Origin: Dehalococcoidia bacterium
GTDB taxonomy: Bacteria; Chloroflexota; Dehalococcoidia; GIF9; AB-539-J10
Reading direction: 5' to 3'
Length of the DNA stretch: 41,331 nt
Assembly: GCA_030621105.1 (NCBI GenBank)
Contig: JAUXIH010000001.1
Coordinates: 1-41,331, forward strand
Of this stretch, positions 7,686 through 15,195 are shown piece by piece. Made by a program: the position numbers and the translations under genes. Numbering within the stretch: position 1 is the stretch's first letter; each line of letters starts with the position of its first letter. The notes under the pieces were generated by a model that saw nothing but the letters and a program-made list of their open reading frames with translations, did not search any database and was not told the DNA's origin.

Positions 7686-8684
7686 GTGTTACTACAATCC
7701 CCTCAAGAGGTAGAACGCAAGGTTATATCTATCCTGAAGGTTCTGAGTGAGTCTCAGGAGCCTCTGGGAGCGAGGGTCATTGCCCAACGCATGAAAGGCT
7801 ACGGAGTTGAGCTGGGCGAAAGGGCGGTGAGATACCACCTCAAGACGACGGATGAACAGGGGTTAACCCAACTAGTAGGACGGCGAGACGGTCGGTTGCT
7901 TACTGAGAAGGGAGCGGAAGAAGTAAAGAGTGCTCTGGTTGAAGACAAGGTTGGCTTTGCCCTCTCCGGAATCGAGCTCCTCGCTTTTCGCACCAACTTC
8001 AATTGGGAGAAGTGCAGCGGCCTAGTTCCAGTTAATATCTCTTATTTCCCTAAAGAAAAATTCAGCAAAGCGCTTCGAGCAATGAAGCCCGCTTTTAAAG
8101 AGGGTCTCTGCGTAAGTGATCTGGTGGCAGTAGCTTCTGAGGGAGAACGACTCGGAGAATTAGTCATCCCCCAGGGCAAGATAGGACTGGCAACAGTTTG
8201 TAGCATTGTAATTAATGGCTCACTGCTCAAAGCCGGTGTTCCCATGAGTTCTAGATTTGGGGGCATACTCCAAGTTCGAAATCACAAACCTCTTCGCTTC
8301 ATAGAGATCATTCACTATGCTGGCTGCTCCCTAGACCCATCGGAGATATTCATCAGGGCCAGAATGACCTCCGTCGGAGGAGTGGCAAAAATGGGTGACG
8401 GGAGAATACTGGCCAACTTCCGGGAAATACCAGCGATATGCCAACCGATAACAGAAGAGGTAGTAGCCAAGCTGAAGAAGGCAGGGCTGCAAGGATTGAT
8501 TATGATGGGGCATACTAGCGAACCGGTGTGCGAAGTGCCCGTGGAACTTAACAAAATTGGACTGGTTCTTATCGGAGGCCTGAACCCCGTAGCCGCTGCC
8601 CAGGAGGCAGGCATAGAGACCGAAAGCCGTGCTATGAGCACCGTCATGGAGTATAGAGACTTAATCAAAATTGAGGAGCTTTAA
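7686..8684 (+). CDS. nrpR: NrpR-type nitrogen regulator (winged helix plus NrpR/DUF128 domain)
   Basis: In methanogens NrpR represses nitrogen-assimilation genes and is released from DNA by 2-oxoglutarate. Here residues about 8-80 form a winged helix (VERKVISILKVLSES, then a RAVRYHLK recognition segment). Residues about 85-332 form one NrpR effector domain, including VGFALSGIELLAFRTNFNWE and GLQGLIMMGHTSEPVCEVPV. Archaeal proteins may carry one or two such domains; this 332-residue form has one. The start is GTG at 7686 behind AAAGGAGA. It is followed after two bases by hisF1, so the genes are co-transcribed. Its place at the head of glutamate synthase, amt, PII and GS genes supports a nitrogen role; the target sites are unknown. 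The gene looks richer in G+C than the 29-37 kb genes. Confidence 0.85.
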   Translation: MLLQSPQEVERKVISILKVLSESQEPLGARVIAQRMKGYGVELGERAVRYHLKTTDEQGLTQLVGRRDGRLLTEKGAEEVKSALVEDKVGFALSGIELLAFRTNFNWEKCSGLVPVNISYFPKEKFSKALRAMKPAFKEGLCVSDLVAVASEGERLGELVIPQGKIGLATVCSIVINGSLLKAGVPMSSRFGGILQVRNHKPLRFIEIIHYAGCSLDPSEIFIRARMTSVGGVAKMGDGRILANFREIPAICQPITEEVVAKLKKAGLQGLIMMGHTSEPVCEVPVELNKIGLVLIGGLNPVAAAQEAGIETESRAMSTVMEYRDLIKIEEL

Positions 8685-8686
8685 AG

Positions 8687-9457
8687 ATGAAAGAGATAAG
8701 AATTGTACCTTGCCTGGACGTCAAAGACGGGAGAGTAGTCAAGGGGGTAAACTTCGTAAACTTGCGGGACGCCCGAGACCCCGTGGAGGCGGCTGAGGCC
8801 TATTGTCGAGAGGGGGCAGACGAGCTCGTTTTCCTCGATATCATGGCTACGGTCGAGAACAGGAAAACAAGGCTGGAATGGGTGAAGAAGGTGGCGGAAA
8901 AAGTTACTATACCTTTTGCCGTTGGAGGTGGCATCGGGAGCACCAAGGATATGAAAGGCCTGTTCCAACTCGGCGTGGACAAGGTGTCAATCAATACCGC
9001 AGCGGTGAAAAATCCCGAACTCATAGGGGAGGCCTCTAAGGAGTTTGGAAAAGAGAAACTTGTGGTTGCTATCGATGGAAGGAAGAATCCCTTGGGAAGC
9101 GGTCTCCCCAGATTGGAAGTGGTAGTTAAAAGCGGCGGCGAGTCCACGGGGATGGATATTGTGGGGTGGGCCAAGAGGGTGGAAGAGCTGGGTGCGGGGG
9201 AGGTCTTACTCACAAGCAAGGATGCCGATGGGACCAAGGAAGGCTATGACCTGGAGATGACAAAAGCGGTTGCCGAAGCAGTCTCAATTCCGGTCACTGC
9301 TTCGGGGGGTGCAGGCAAATTAGAGCACTTTTATGAAGCGGTGGCGATCGGCAAAGCATCAGCAGTATTAGCTGCCTCTGTCTTCCACTTCGGAGAAATA
9401 TCTATACCCGAATGCAAAAAATACCTCAGGGAAAGAGGAATACCAGTAAAAATATAA
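8687..9457 (+). CDS. hisF: HisF-type cyclase/ammonia-accepting barrel, copy 1
   Basis: HisF is the (beta/alpha)8 subunit of imidazole glycerol phosphate synthase. It receives ammonia from HisH through the barrel and acts on PRFAR. The 256-residue protein keeps the catalytic pair Asp11 (PCLDVKDG) and Asp130 (VVAIDG), the gate residues Arg5, Glu46 and Lys99, and the phosphate-binding glycines (ASGGAGKLEHF). It is therefore not visibly degenerate. Between Asp130 and the next strand it has a longer, unusual loop (GRKNPLGSGLPRLEVVVKSG) compared with copy 2 (AKRVSGEDMPKWEVL). It lies two bases after nrpR and 14 bases before the FMN-type glutamate synthase-like gene, with no histidine genes nearby. 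It may serve histidine synthesis or a recruited amination role. Confidence 0.85.
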   Translation: MKEIRIVPCLDVKDGRVVKGVNFVNLRDARDPVEAAEAYCREGADELVFLDIMATVENRKTRLEWVKKVAEKVTIPFAVGGGIGSTKDMKGLFQLGVDKVSINTAAVKNPELIGEASKEFGKEKLVVAIDGRKNPLGSGLPRLEVVVKSGGESTGMDIVGWAKRVEELGAGEVLLTSKDADGTKEGYDLEMTKAVAEAVSIPVTASGGAGKLEHFYEAVAIGKASAVLAASVFHFGEISIPECKKYLRERGIPVKI

Positions 9458-9471
9458 AGGGAGGTAAACCA

Positions 9472-11040
9472 ATGTCTTTAAGCAAACCTAATGCCAGTGC
9501 CGCGACAGGCACTAGAAACAGGGTAGCAGCCTCACCAAGTTCAGGCTTATGTGTAGTCTGTGAGGATGGCTGTCCAGGAACATGTGAGGTGGGAAAATCC
9601 GCCATCAGGGGAAAAGAGGTTATGTATCCTCAGCCTTTCGGTAAAACTATGGCTGGATCGGAAAAAGACTATCCCGTCGATTTCTCTCACTTCAACATTC
9701 AGGGGAGCTGTGTCGGAGCCGCAGGAATCGAGGCAGATTCAGATAAAGCCCTGTTTCAAAACGTAGATGTTTCCACTCAAATAGGAGCCGGAAGAAATAA
9801 GATTAATATGAAAGTCCCCTTCTTCACTGGCGCACTGGGTTCTACAGAGATTGCCCGAGTCAATTGGGAAGGTGCTGCCGTCGCCATTGCTGTGACTGGT
9901 GCTGTGCTTGTATGTGGTGAAAATGTCTGTGGCATGGACCCCAATGCCGAATTTAAAAATGGCAAGGTGGTGAAATCACCAGAGTTGGCAAGAAGGGTAA
10001 AGATTTATAAAGATTGGTACAACGGCTATGGCGCCATGCTGGTCCAGGCCAATGTGGAAGATACCAGGATTGGCGTTCCTGAGTACGCTGTGGAGAGACT
10101 AGGAATTCAAGGCATCGAGCTAAAATGGGGGCAAGGAGCCAAGGACATCGGCGGAGAAGTCAAGTTGCCCTCCTTAGAAAGAGCTCTGGAACTCAAGAGA
10201 AGAGGCTACATCGTCATACCTGATCCGGAAAGCCCATCAGCTCAGGCAGCATACAACGCTGGAGCCATAAAGGAGTTTGAGCGTCATTCCCGTCTGGGCA
10301 TGGTAGAAGAGGAAACATTCCTCAAAGAAGTAGAAAGGCTAAGAAAAATAGGTGCCAAATACATCACATTGAAAACAGGAGCTTATCGGCCAGCAGATTT
10401 AGCCCGGGCGGTGAAGTTTGCCTCAGAGGCAAAAATAGACTTGCTTACCGTAGATGGAGCTGGTGGTGGTACGGGCATGAGTCCCTGGCGCATGATGAAT
10501 GAGTGGGGAATTCCTACAGTATACTTGGAGAGCCTCCTGTACAAATTCCTCAGCAGGCTGGCAGAGAAAGGGGAATTTATTCCCAGTTGCGCCATAGCAG
10601 GAGGAATCGCACTGGAGGATCAAATATTTAAAGCACTGGCTATGGGGGCACCTTATGTAAAGGCAGTGTGCATGGGACGCTCCACTTTAACTGCCGCCAT
10701 GGTTGGGAAAACACAGGCTAGGCTGCTTAAGAAAAAACATGGCGAAGGAGCAGAATACGATGATGCGCTGTTCAAGACTTTCATCAATGCAGCAGAACTC
10801 AAGGAAGAATATGGAGAGGAAGCATTCAAACGTATTCCCCCTGCAGCAATAGGAGTATATTCCTACTATGATAGGCTTACAACCGGACTGAAACAACTCA
10901 TGGCAGGGGAACGGAAATTTGCTCTCAACTTGCTAGATAGGAACGACATATTTGCCCTGACACGAGAAGCTGCAGATGTTTCGGGTATCCCATACATAAT
11001 GGAAGCGGATATGGAAGAGGCGGAGAAGATTCTAGACTAA
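9472..11040 (+). CDS. FMN-binding glutamate synthase family protein (stand-alone, copy 1)
   Basis: This 522-residue protein has the FMN-binding barrel of the glutamate synthase large subunit. It shows AGGGTGMSPWRMMNEWG in the region that handles 2-oxoglutarate and FMN, and AIAGGIALEDQIFKALAMGA for phosphate binding. Its N-terminus carries CVVCEDGCPGTC (C-x2-C-x3-C-x3-C), a likely small Fe-S or metal site. Unlike gltB2 at 15961 it lacks the C-terminal cysteine cluster of true GltB, so electron entry must differ. I place the start at ATG 9472 behind GGGAGGT; an earlier ATG at 9412 would overlap hisF1 by 46 bases. Proteins of this type occur widely in archaea and anaerobes, and their exact reaction is unproven. 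It probably ends the nrpR operon. Confidence 0.85.
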   Translation: MSLSKPNASAATGTRNRVAASPSSGLCVVCEDGCPGTCEVGKSAIRGKEVMYPQPFGKTMAGSEKDYPVDFSHFNIQGSCVGAAGIEADSDKALFQNVDVSTQIGAGRNKINMKVPFFTGALGSTEIARVNWEGAAVAIAVTGAVLVCGENVCGMDPNAEFKNGKVVKSPELARRVKIYKDWYNGYGAMLVQANVEDTRIGVPEYAVERLGIQGIELKWGQGAKDIGGEVKLPSLERALELKRRGYIVIPDPESPSAQAAYNAGAIKEFERHSRLGMVEEETFLKEVERLRKIGAKYITLKTGAYRPADLARAVKFASEAKIDLLTVDGAGGGTGMSPWRMMNEWGIPTVYLESLLYKFLSRLAEKGEFIPSCAIAGGIALEDQIFKALAMGAPYVKAVCMGRSTLTAAMVGKTQARLLKKKHGEGAEYDDALFKTFINAAELKEEYGEEAFKRIPPAAIGVYSYYDRLTTGLKQLMAGERKFALNLLDRNDIFALTREAADVSGIPYIMEADMEEAEKILD

Positions 11041-11507
11041 AGGAGAAGAGATACTTAAAACAGTTTAAAGCACTGCGCTTCCCCCTTCTGTGCACTGTCA
11101 TGCCCTTCAGGCACACTGGCGGTGACTGAGGATCGGGTTAAAGAAAACCTGTAGAGCACCTATTTCACCACGACGGTTAAGCGCTCAGGGTCTCACGGAC
11201 TTAGTGGTACAGACTTTTGCCACGTGTGTAGTCACAATGGGAACCGACTTCATCAAAAGCCCGATCAATATGCTTACAAACACGCTCTTGATTCGGCGGC
11301 TGAAACTCCCGAGGCAAAGGTATACGCAATGCGCATTTCTCCACTCTAGATCCACTTGCCTTCTTATGACTTGAGATTCCACAGTTATTTCTGAGCCTTG
11401 CCATCCGACACCATTGACAGGGGAGTGCAGCGTCTTGACAACACATGGGAAAGGTGATATCTTCTGGCACGGAAGTCAGTTGCCGTTTGCCGTAAGGAGC
11501 TTTGAAA
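11041..11507. other. Gene-free stretch between the two glutamate synthase gene sets
   Basis: About 467 bases without a gene I can support. Short frames on both strands are open by chance and have no ribosome binding site. The last 75 bases contain a good promoter (11435-11463) driving the ferredoxin gene, and a second TTGACA at 11414. No terminator hairpin is clear after the upstream gene. Confidence 0.55.
11435..11463 (+). promoter_or_regulatory. Promoter of the ferredoxin-hisH-gltB operon
   Basis: A perfect -35 TTGACA (11435-11440) and a -10 TATCTT (11458-11463) are separated by 17 bases. The transcript would start near 11470, about 38 bases before the ferredoxin start. It indicates that the second glutamate synthase set has its own promoter. 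Confidence 0.6.
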
Positions 11508-11969
11508 TTGAGAAAGGTTTATGTTAAGGAAGAAGCTTGTATCGGCTGTGGCCTTTGTCAGGTTTACTGCCAAGCTGAGCATTCTCAGTCGAAGGATATA
11601 GTGAAAGCGTTCAAGAGGGAAACTCCCCGCCCCCTGCCGCGCATCCATGTGGAGAGAAAGGGAGAGGTCTGCTTCGCCGTTCAGTGCCGCCAATGCGCTG
11701 AGCCCTGGTGTGTTTATTCTTGTCTGACCGGCGCAATGCGCAGAGATCCGATAACCGGCATAGTTACAGTTGATGATGATAAGTGTATTGGATGCTGGAC
11801 TTGCATATTAGCCTGTCCCTATGGAGCATTGGTCAGGGACGAAAGCCGCAAGCTTGTCAGCAAGTGTGATTCTTGTCCCGAGCATGAGGTACCTGTCTGC
11901 ATAGCTAACTGCCCCAACGAAGCACTGGCGCTGAGTACAGACGGCGAAAATGGGAAGGCTCGGAGCTGA
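11508..11969 (+). CDS. Four-cluster [4Fe-4S] ferredoxin (HycB/DmsB type), glutamate synthase electron carrier
   Basis: The 153-residue protein has four cysteine groups: CIGCGLCQVYC, CRQCAEPWCVYSC, CIGCWTCILAC and the last spaced C-x2-C-x7-C-x3-C. That is the pattern of DmsB/HycB-type electron-transfer subunits holding four cubane clusters. Placed with an FAD/NAD oxidoreductase and the split glutamate synthase, it probably carries electrons to or from GltB2, which itself has a ferredoxin domain. I choose the TTG at 11508 because the AAGGAG site (11494-11499) lies eight bases upstream. The earlier TTG at 11502 is only two bases from that site. It may equally serve another oxidoreductase. Confidence 0.85.
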   Translation: MRKVYVKEEACIGCGLCQVYCQAEHSQSKDIVKAFKRETPRPLPRIHVERKGEVCFAVQCRQCAEPWCVYSCLTGAMRRDPITGIVTVDDDKCIGCWTCILACPYGALVRDESRKLVSKCDSCPEHEVPVCIANCPNEALALSTDGENGKARS

Positions 11970-11993
11970 GGCTGACGAAAGGAGGTGGAGCCA

Positions 11994-12136
11994 ATGCTAA
12001 AGCGGACATTTGTGGTGACGCTGTAGATGAGATATGCTTTAATCGGTATTTCCCAAGGGTGGAAGCTGAGCGCATGGGCGGCATTATTCGTGACGGCGTT
12101 GAGGCCAAAACTGTGGAGGCGGTTCAAGCCAGGTGA
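11994..12136 (+). pseudogene. Small ORF broken by a frameshift right after its start
   Basis: A very strong site AAAGGAGG (11978-11985) precedes ATG 11994, but that frame ends after nine codons. Shifting frame directly after the ATG opens 46 residues beginning AKADICGDAVDEICFNRYFP and ending EAVQAR. Its TGA overlaps the hisH GTG start as GTGA, the classic coupling overlap. A single missing G after the start (ATG-GCT read as ATGCT) would explain everything. I do not recognise the 47-residue product; it has two cysteines and is acidic. It is either a sequencing or assembly error in a real small gene or a recent inactivation. Confidence 0.5.
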
Positions 12137-12759
12137 TTGCCATAATCGACTACGGCGCCGGAAATTTGCGTAGCGTTGCCAACGCCATCACCAAGCTTGG
12201 TTACCAATCAAGGGTGACAGGCAATCCCGGTGATGTGCTTGATGCTAGCGCAGTTATCTTCCCCGGCGTTGGGGCCGCCGCAGATACCATGTGCAACCTG
12301 AGAGAAACCGGTATGGCTGATGTCGTCCGCCAGTTGATTTTAGAGGAACGACCCTTTTTCGCCATCTGCGTTGGAATGCAGGTTCTATTTACCGATACTG
12401 AAGAGGGTGGTGGACATGAGTGTCTGGACATTATCCCAGGCCAAGTCAAAAAGCTCCCTCGCGGGCAGAAGATACCCCACATGGGATGGAACCAGGTCAA
12501 ACAGAAGATCTCTCACCCGATATTCGACGGCATACCTGATAAATCTAACTTCTACTTTGTTCACAGCTACTATGTGGTGCCAGATGATGAAGCGCTGGTA
12601 GCCGGTGAAACCGAGTACGGCACCTCATTTTGCAGCATCATCACTCAGGGAAATCTGGTAGCAACCCAGTTTCATCCCGAAAAGAGTGGAAAGGTCGGCC
12701 TCAAGTTATACGACAATTTCATAAAGCTCGCCCTGGCGGCAAGGGCAACCAAAGAATAA
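12133..12759 (+). CDS. hisH: HisH-type glutaminase subunit of imidazole glycerol phosphate synthase
   Basis: HisH hydrolyses glutamine and passes ammonia to HisF. The class I amidotransferase triad is intact: Cys79 in AICVGMQ, His181 and Glu183 in TQFHPEKSG. The HisH-specific blocks PHMGWNQ (115-121) and FYFVHSYY (140-147) distinguish it from PdxT, TrpG and CarA. The 208-residue length is normal. It starts with GTG 12133, overlapping the stop of the broken small ORF by four bases. It lies between the ferredoxin and the FAD oxidoreductase of the glutamate synthase set, about 2.4 kb from its nearest HisF partner (hisF2). It could supply ammonia to either HisF copy. No other his gene is in the window. 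Confidence 0.92.
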   Translation: MIAIIDYGAGNLRSVANAITKLGYQSRVTGNPGDVLDASAVIFPGVGAAADTMCNLRETGMADVVRQLILEERPFFAICVGMQVLFTDTEEGGGHECLDIIPGQVKKLPRGQKIPHMGWNQVKQKISHPIFDGIPDKSNFYFVHSYYVVPDDEALVAGETEYGTSFCSIITQGNLVATQFHPEKSGKVGLKLYDNFIKLALAARATKE

Positions 12760-12775
12760 ACCTAGAAGAGCCATA

Positions 12776-14044
12776 ATGACAAAAATAGAGAAGGTAAAAT
12801 ATCTGATTATAGGTAACTCTGCTGGAGGTATCGGAGCAGTGGAGGCCATCCGCGAAATAGATAAGACTGGTTCAATCAAGATAATCTCCAATGAACCCTA
12901 CCCTACCTATTCCCGTCCACTAATCTCAAAGTATCTTGCCAGTAAATGCAGCCTAGAGAGTATGCTCTTTCGCCCACCTGACTTCTACGAGAAGAACAAC
13001 ATCCACACATACCTAGGTAAAACGGTGAAGAGGATGGACACTGATGGGCACACAGTCGAACTGGAGGAAGGAAAAACAATCGTCTGGAGAAAATTGCTAC
13101 TTGCTACCGGCGGTTTACCCATTGTGCCTCAGATAAAGAACATCAACCAGAGGGGGGTTTTCACTTTCATCACCCTCGACGATGCTAAAGCAATCGACGG
13201 TTCTCTGGAGAATGCCGATAAGGCTATAGTTATCGGCGGCGGGCTTATCGGCATCAGCGCAGCTGAAGCCCTGGTGAAACGAGGCATCAAGGTCACCATT
13301 GTCGAAATGAAGGAGAGGATTCTAAATACCATCCTGGATGAACAGGCATCAGCAATGGCTGAAGAGGCTCTCCGGCAGGCTGAAGTTGAGGTCATTACCG
13401 GCCACACTGTGGACAAGGTTACAGGAGAAAGGAAAACAAAAGGGGTAAGGCTAGATGATGGGAAGGAGATCCCCTGCAGCCTGATAGTGGTGGCTATTGG
13501 CGTTGTGCCCCGTATCGAGCTTGCAGAGGGTACCGAGATAAAGATAAATCGCGGTATAGTGGTAGACCACAATATGGCTACAAGCTATCCCGATGTCTAT
13601 TCCTGCGGAGATGCAGCTGAAGCATATGACTTTATCTATGGCACAAACCGTCTCACTCCCATCTGGCCAAATGCCTACATTGGAGGCAGGACTGCAGGCT
13701 ATAACATGGCTGGCATGAAGGCCAAATATCCCGGCGGCACGGCCATGAACGCGCTCAACTACTTCGGACTCGACATCGCTACAGCAGGCGTGGTAGCCCC
13801 ACCGGATGAGAACGGCTATGAAGTGCTCGCGAGGCAAAACGATGGCATCTATAAGAAAGTGATATTAAAAGATGACTCGGTAGTGGGGATGGTATTTGTG
13901 GGAGATATCGAGAAGTCGGGCATAGTCTTTGGCCTGATGAGAGATCGAGTCAAGGTTAGTGGTTTCAAGCAGGAGCTTGTAGCAGACGATTTCGGTCTGG
14001 TATCCCTGCCGCGGGATCTGTGGCAGGAGCGACTGGAGCATTAA
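12776..14044 (+). CDS. FAD/NAD(P)-dependent oxidoreductase, likely GltD substitute
   Basis: This is a 422-residue pyridine-nucleotide-disulfide family flavoprotein. An FAD-binding Rossmann segment lies at the N-terminus (YLIIGNSAGGIGAVEAI). An NAD(P)-binding segment near residue 150 reads VIGGGLIGISAAEALVKRG, and a second FAD contact VYSCGDAAEA lies near 280. There is no CxxxxC redox disulfide, so it resembles the NADH oxidase, nitrite reductase and rubredoxin reductase branch. Lying between hisH and gltB1 and two bases before gltB1, it probably moves electrons between NAD(P)H and the ferredoxin, a job done by GltD in ordinary glutamate synthase. It lacks the Fe-S N-terminus of GltD. The electron route is an inference. 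Confidence 0.85.
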   Translation: MTKIEKVKYLIIGNSAGGIGAVEAIREIDKTGSIKIISNEPYPTYSRPLISKYLASKCSLESMLFRPPDFYEKNNIHTYLGKTVKRMDTDGHTVELEEGKTIVWRKLLLATGGLPIVPQIKNINQRGVFTFITLDDAKAIDGSLENADKAIVIGGGLIGISAAEALVKRGIKVTIVEMKERILNTILDEQASAMAEEALRQAEVEVITGHTVDKVTGERKTKGVRLDDGKEIPCSLIVVAIGVVPRIELAEGTEIKINRGIVVDHNMATSYPDVYSCGDAAEAYDFIYGTNRLTPIWPNAYIGGRTAGYNMAGMKAKYPGGTAMNALNYFGLDIATAGVVAPPDENGYEVLARQNDGIYKKVILKDDSVVGMVFVGDIEKSGIVFGLMRDRVKVSGFKQELVADDFGLVSLPRDLWQERLEH

Positions 14045-14046
14045 TA

Positions 14047-15195
14047 ATGAAAGATCTCAATGAGACAAACAACCCATACTGCGATGATAAGGTAATAGAC
14101 GCCTGTTCTATCTTTGGAATGATGAATACCACGGGAGAGCGGTTTTCCGGTGAGTGTGTGATAAGGGCCATTGCCAATATGCATGTTCGTGGCAATGGAC
14201 TTGGCGGTGGATTTGCCATCTACGGGATCTACCCAGAATACGCTGGTTGCTATGCCTTTCACATAATGTACCTGAGCCGGGAAGGAAAGTCAGAGGTGGA
14301 AGATTTTCTTAAGGATCGGTTCCGCTTCATGACTGCTGAGGAGGTGCCCACCCGGCGGACCCAGAAGATAGTGAATCCACCCCTAGTATGGCGCTACTTC
14401 CTTGAGGTGGATCAACAGAAATGCAACGGACAGCCACAGGATGACTATGTTATGGACAGAGTTATGGAGATCAATACGAGGATTAAAGATGCCTTTGTCT
14501 TCTCCAGTGGCAAGGACATGGCCGTCTTCAAAGGAGTAGGGTATCCCGAGGAAATAGCCGAGTACTTCTGCCTGGAGGAATACGAAGGTTACCTGTGGAC
14601 GGCGCATGGTAGGTTTCCTACCAATACTCCCGGGTGGTGGGGCGGAGCACATCCTTTTAGCATCCTGGACTGGACGGTAGTTCATAACGGAGAAATCTCG
14701 TCCTACGGTATAAATCGGCGCTACCTGGAAGGGTTCGGCTACCACTGCACCATGCAGACCGATACCGAGGTCATAGCCTATGCCGTTGACCTACTCGTGC
14801 GCAAGCATGGACTTCCTATGGAGATAGTCGCCAAGATACTAGCCCCTCCTTTCTGGGATGATATAGAGCGCTGTCCAGAGGACGAGCAAAAACTATTTCG
14901 AACTCTGCGCCAGGTATATGGAAGCTTGTTACTAAATGGGCCTTTCACGGTAATCATCGCTAACCACGGGGAAATGATCGGATTTACAGACAGGATAAGG
15001 CTGCGTCCCCTCACCGCGGGGGTGAAAGACTCCGTGCTTTACCTTTCTTCCGAGGAGTCGGCTATTCGCCTAATCTGTCCAGATTTGGATCAGGCATGGA
15101 TTCCGATGGGTGGCGAGCCTGTTGTTGGGAGCCTCGAGAGGCCAATTGTGTCCAAAGGAGTGACTATTGCAGAGAGGAACGAAGCCCCATGCTGA
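14047..15195 (+). CDS. gltB1: Glutamate synthase glutaminase subunit, class II amidotransferase (GltB1)
   Basis: This 382-residue protein matches the N-terminal glutaminase domain of glutamate synthase, here a separate subunit as in archaea. The Ntn nucleophile is Cys20 in DACSIFGMM. The 19 residues before it would be a propeptide removed to free the cysteine. Other active-site blocks are the RFPTNTPGWWGGAHPF segment, the HNGEISSYGINRRYL substrate loop and TDTEVIAY. I place the start at ATG 14047, two bases after the oxidoreductase stop; an earlier frame start at 14020 would overlap that gene. The end overlaps hisF2 by seven bases. Its NGEI motif is echoed by the relic upstream of nrpR. Confidence 0.88.
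   Translation: MKDLNETNNPYCDDKVIDACSIFGMMNTTGERFSGECVIRAIANMHVRGNGLGGGFAIYGIYPEYAGCYAFHIMYLSREGKSEVEDFLKDRFRFMTAEEVPTRRTQKIVNPPLVWRYFLEVDQQKCNGQPQDDYVMDRVMEINTRIKDAFVFSSGKDMAVFKGVGYPEEIAEYFCLEEYEGYLWTAHGRFPTNTPGWWGGAHPFSILDWTVVHNGEISSYGINRRYLEGFGYHCTMQTDTEVIAYAVDLLVRKHGLPMEIVAKILAPPFWDDIERCPEDEQKLFRTLRQVYGSLLLNGPFTVIIANHGEMIGFTDRIRLRPLTAGVKDSVLYLSSEESAIRLICPDLDQAWIPMGGEPVVGSLERPIVSKGVTIAERNEAPC

Noticed and set aside
11201..11470. 89-codon Cys-rich minus-strand frame in the gap before the ferredoxin gene
   Set aside because: It has no ribosome binding site, runs across the plus-strand promoter and overlaps other chance frames.
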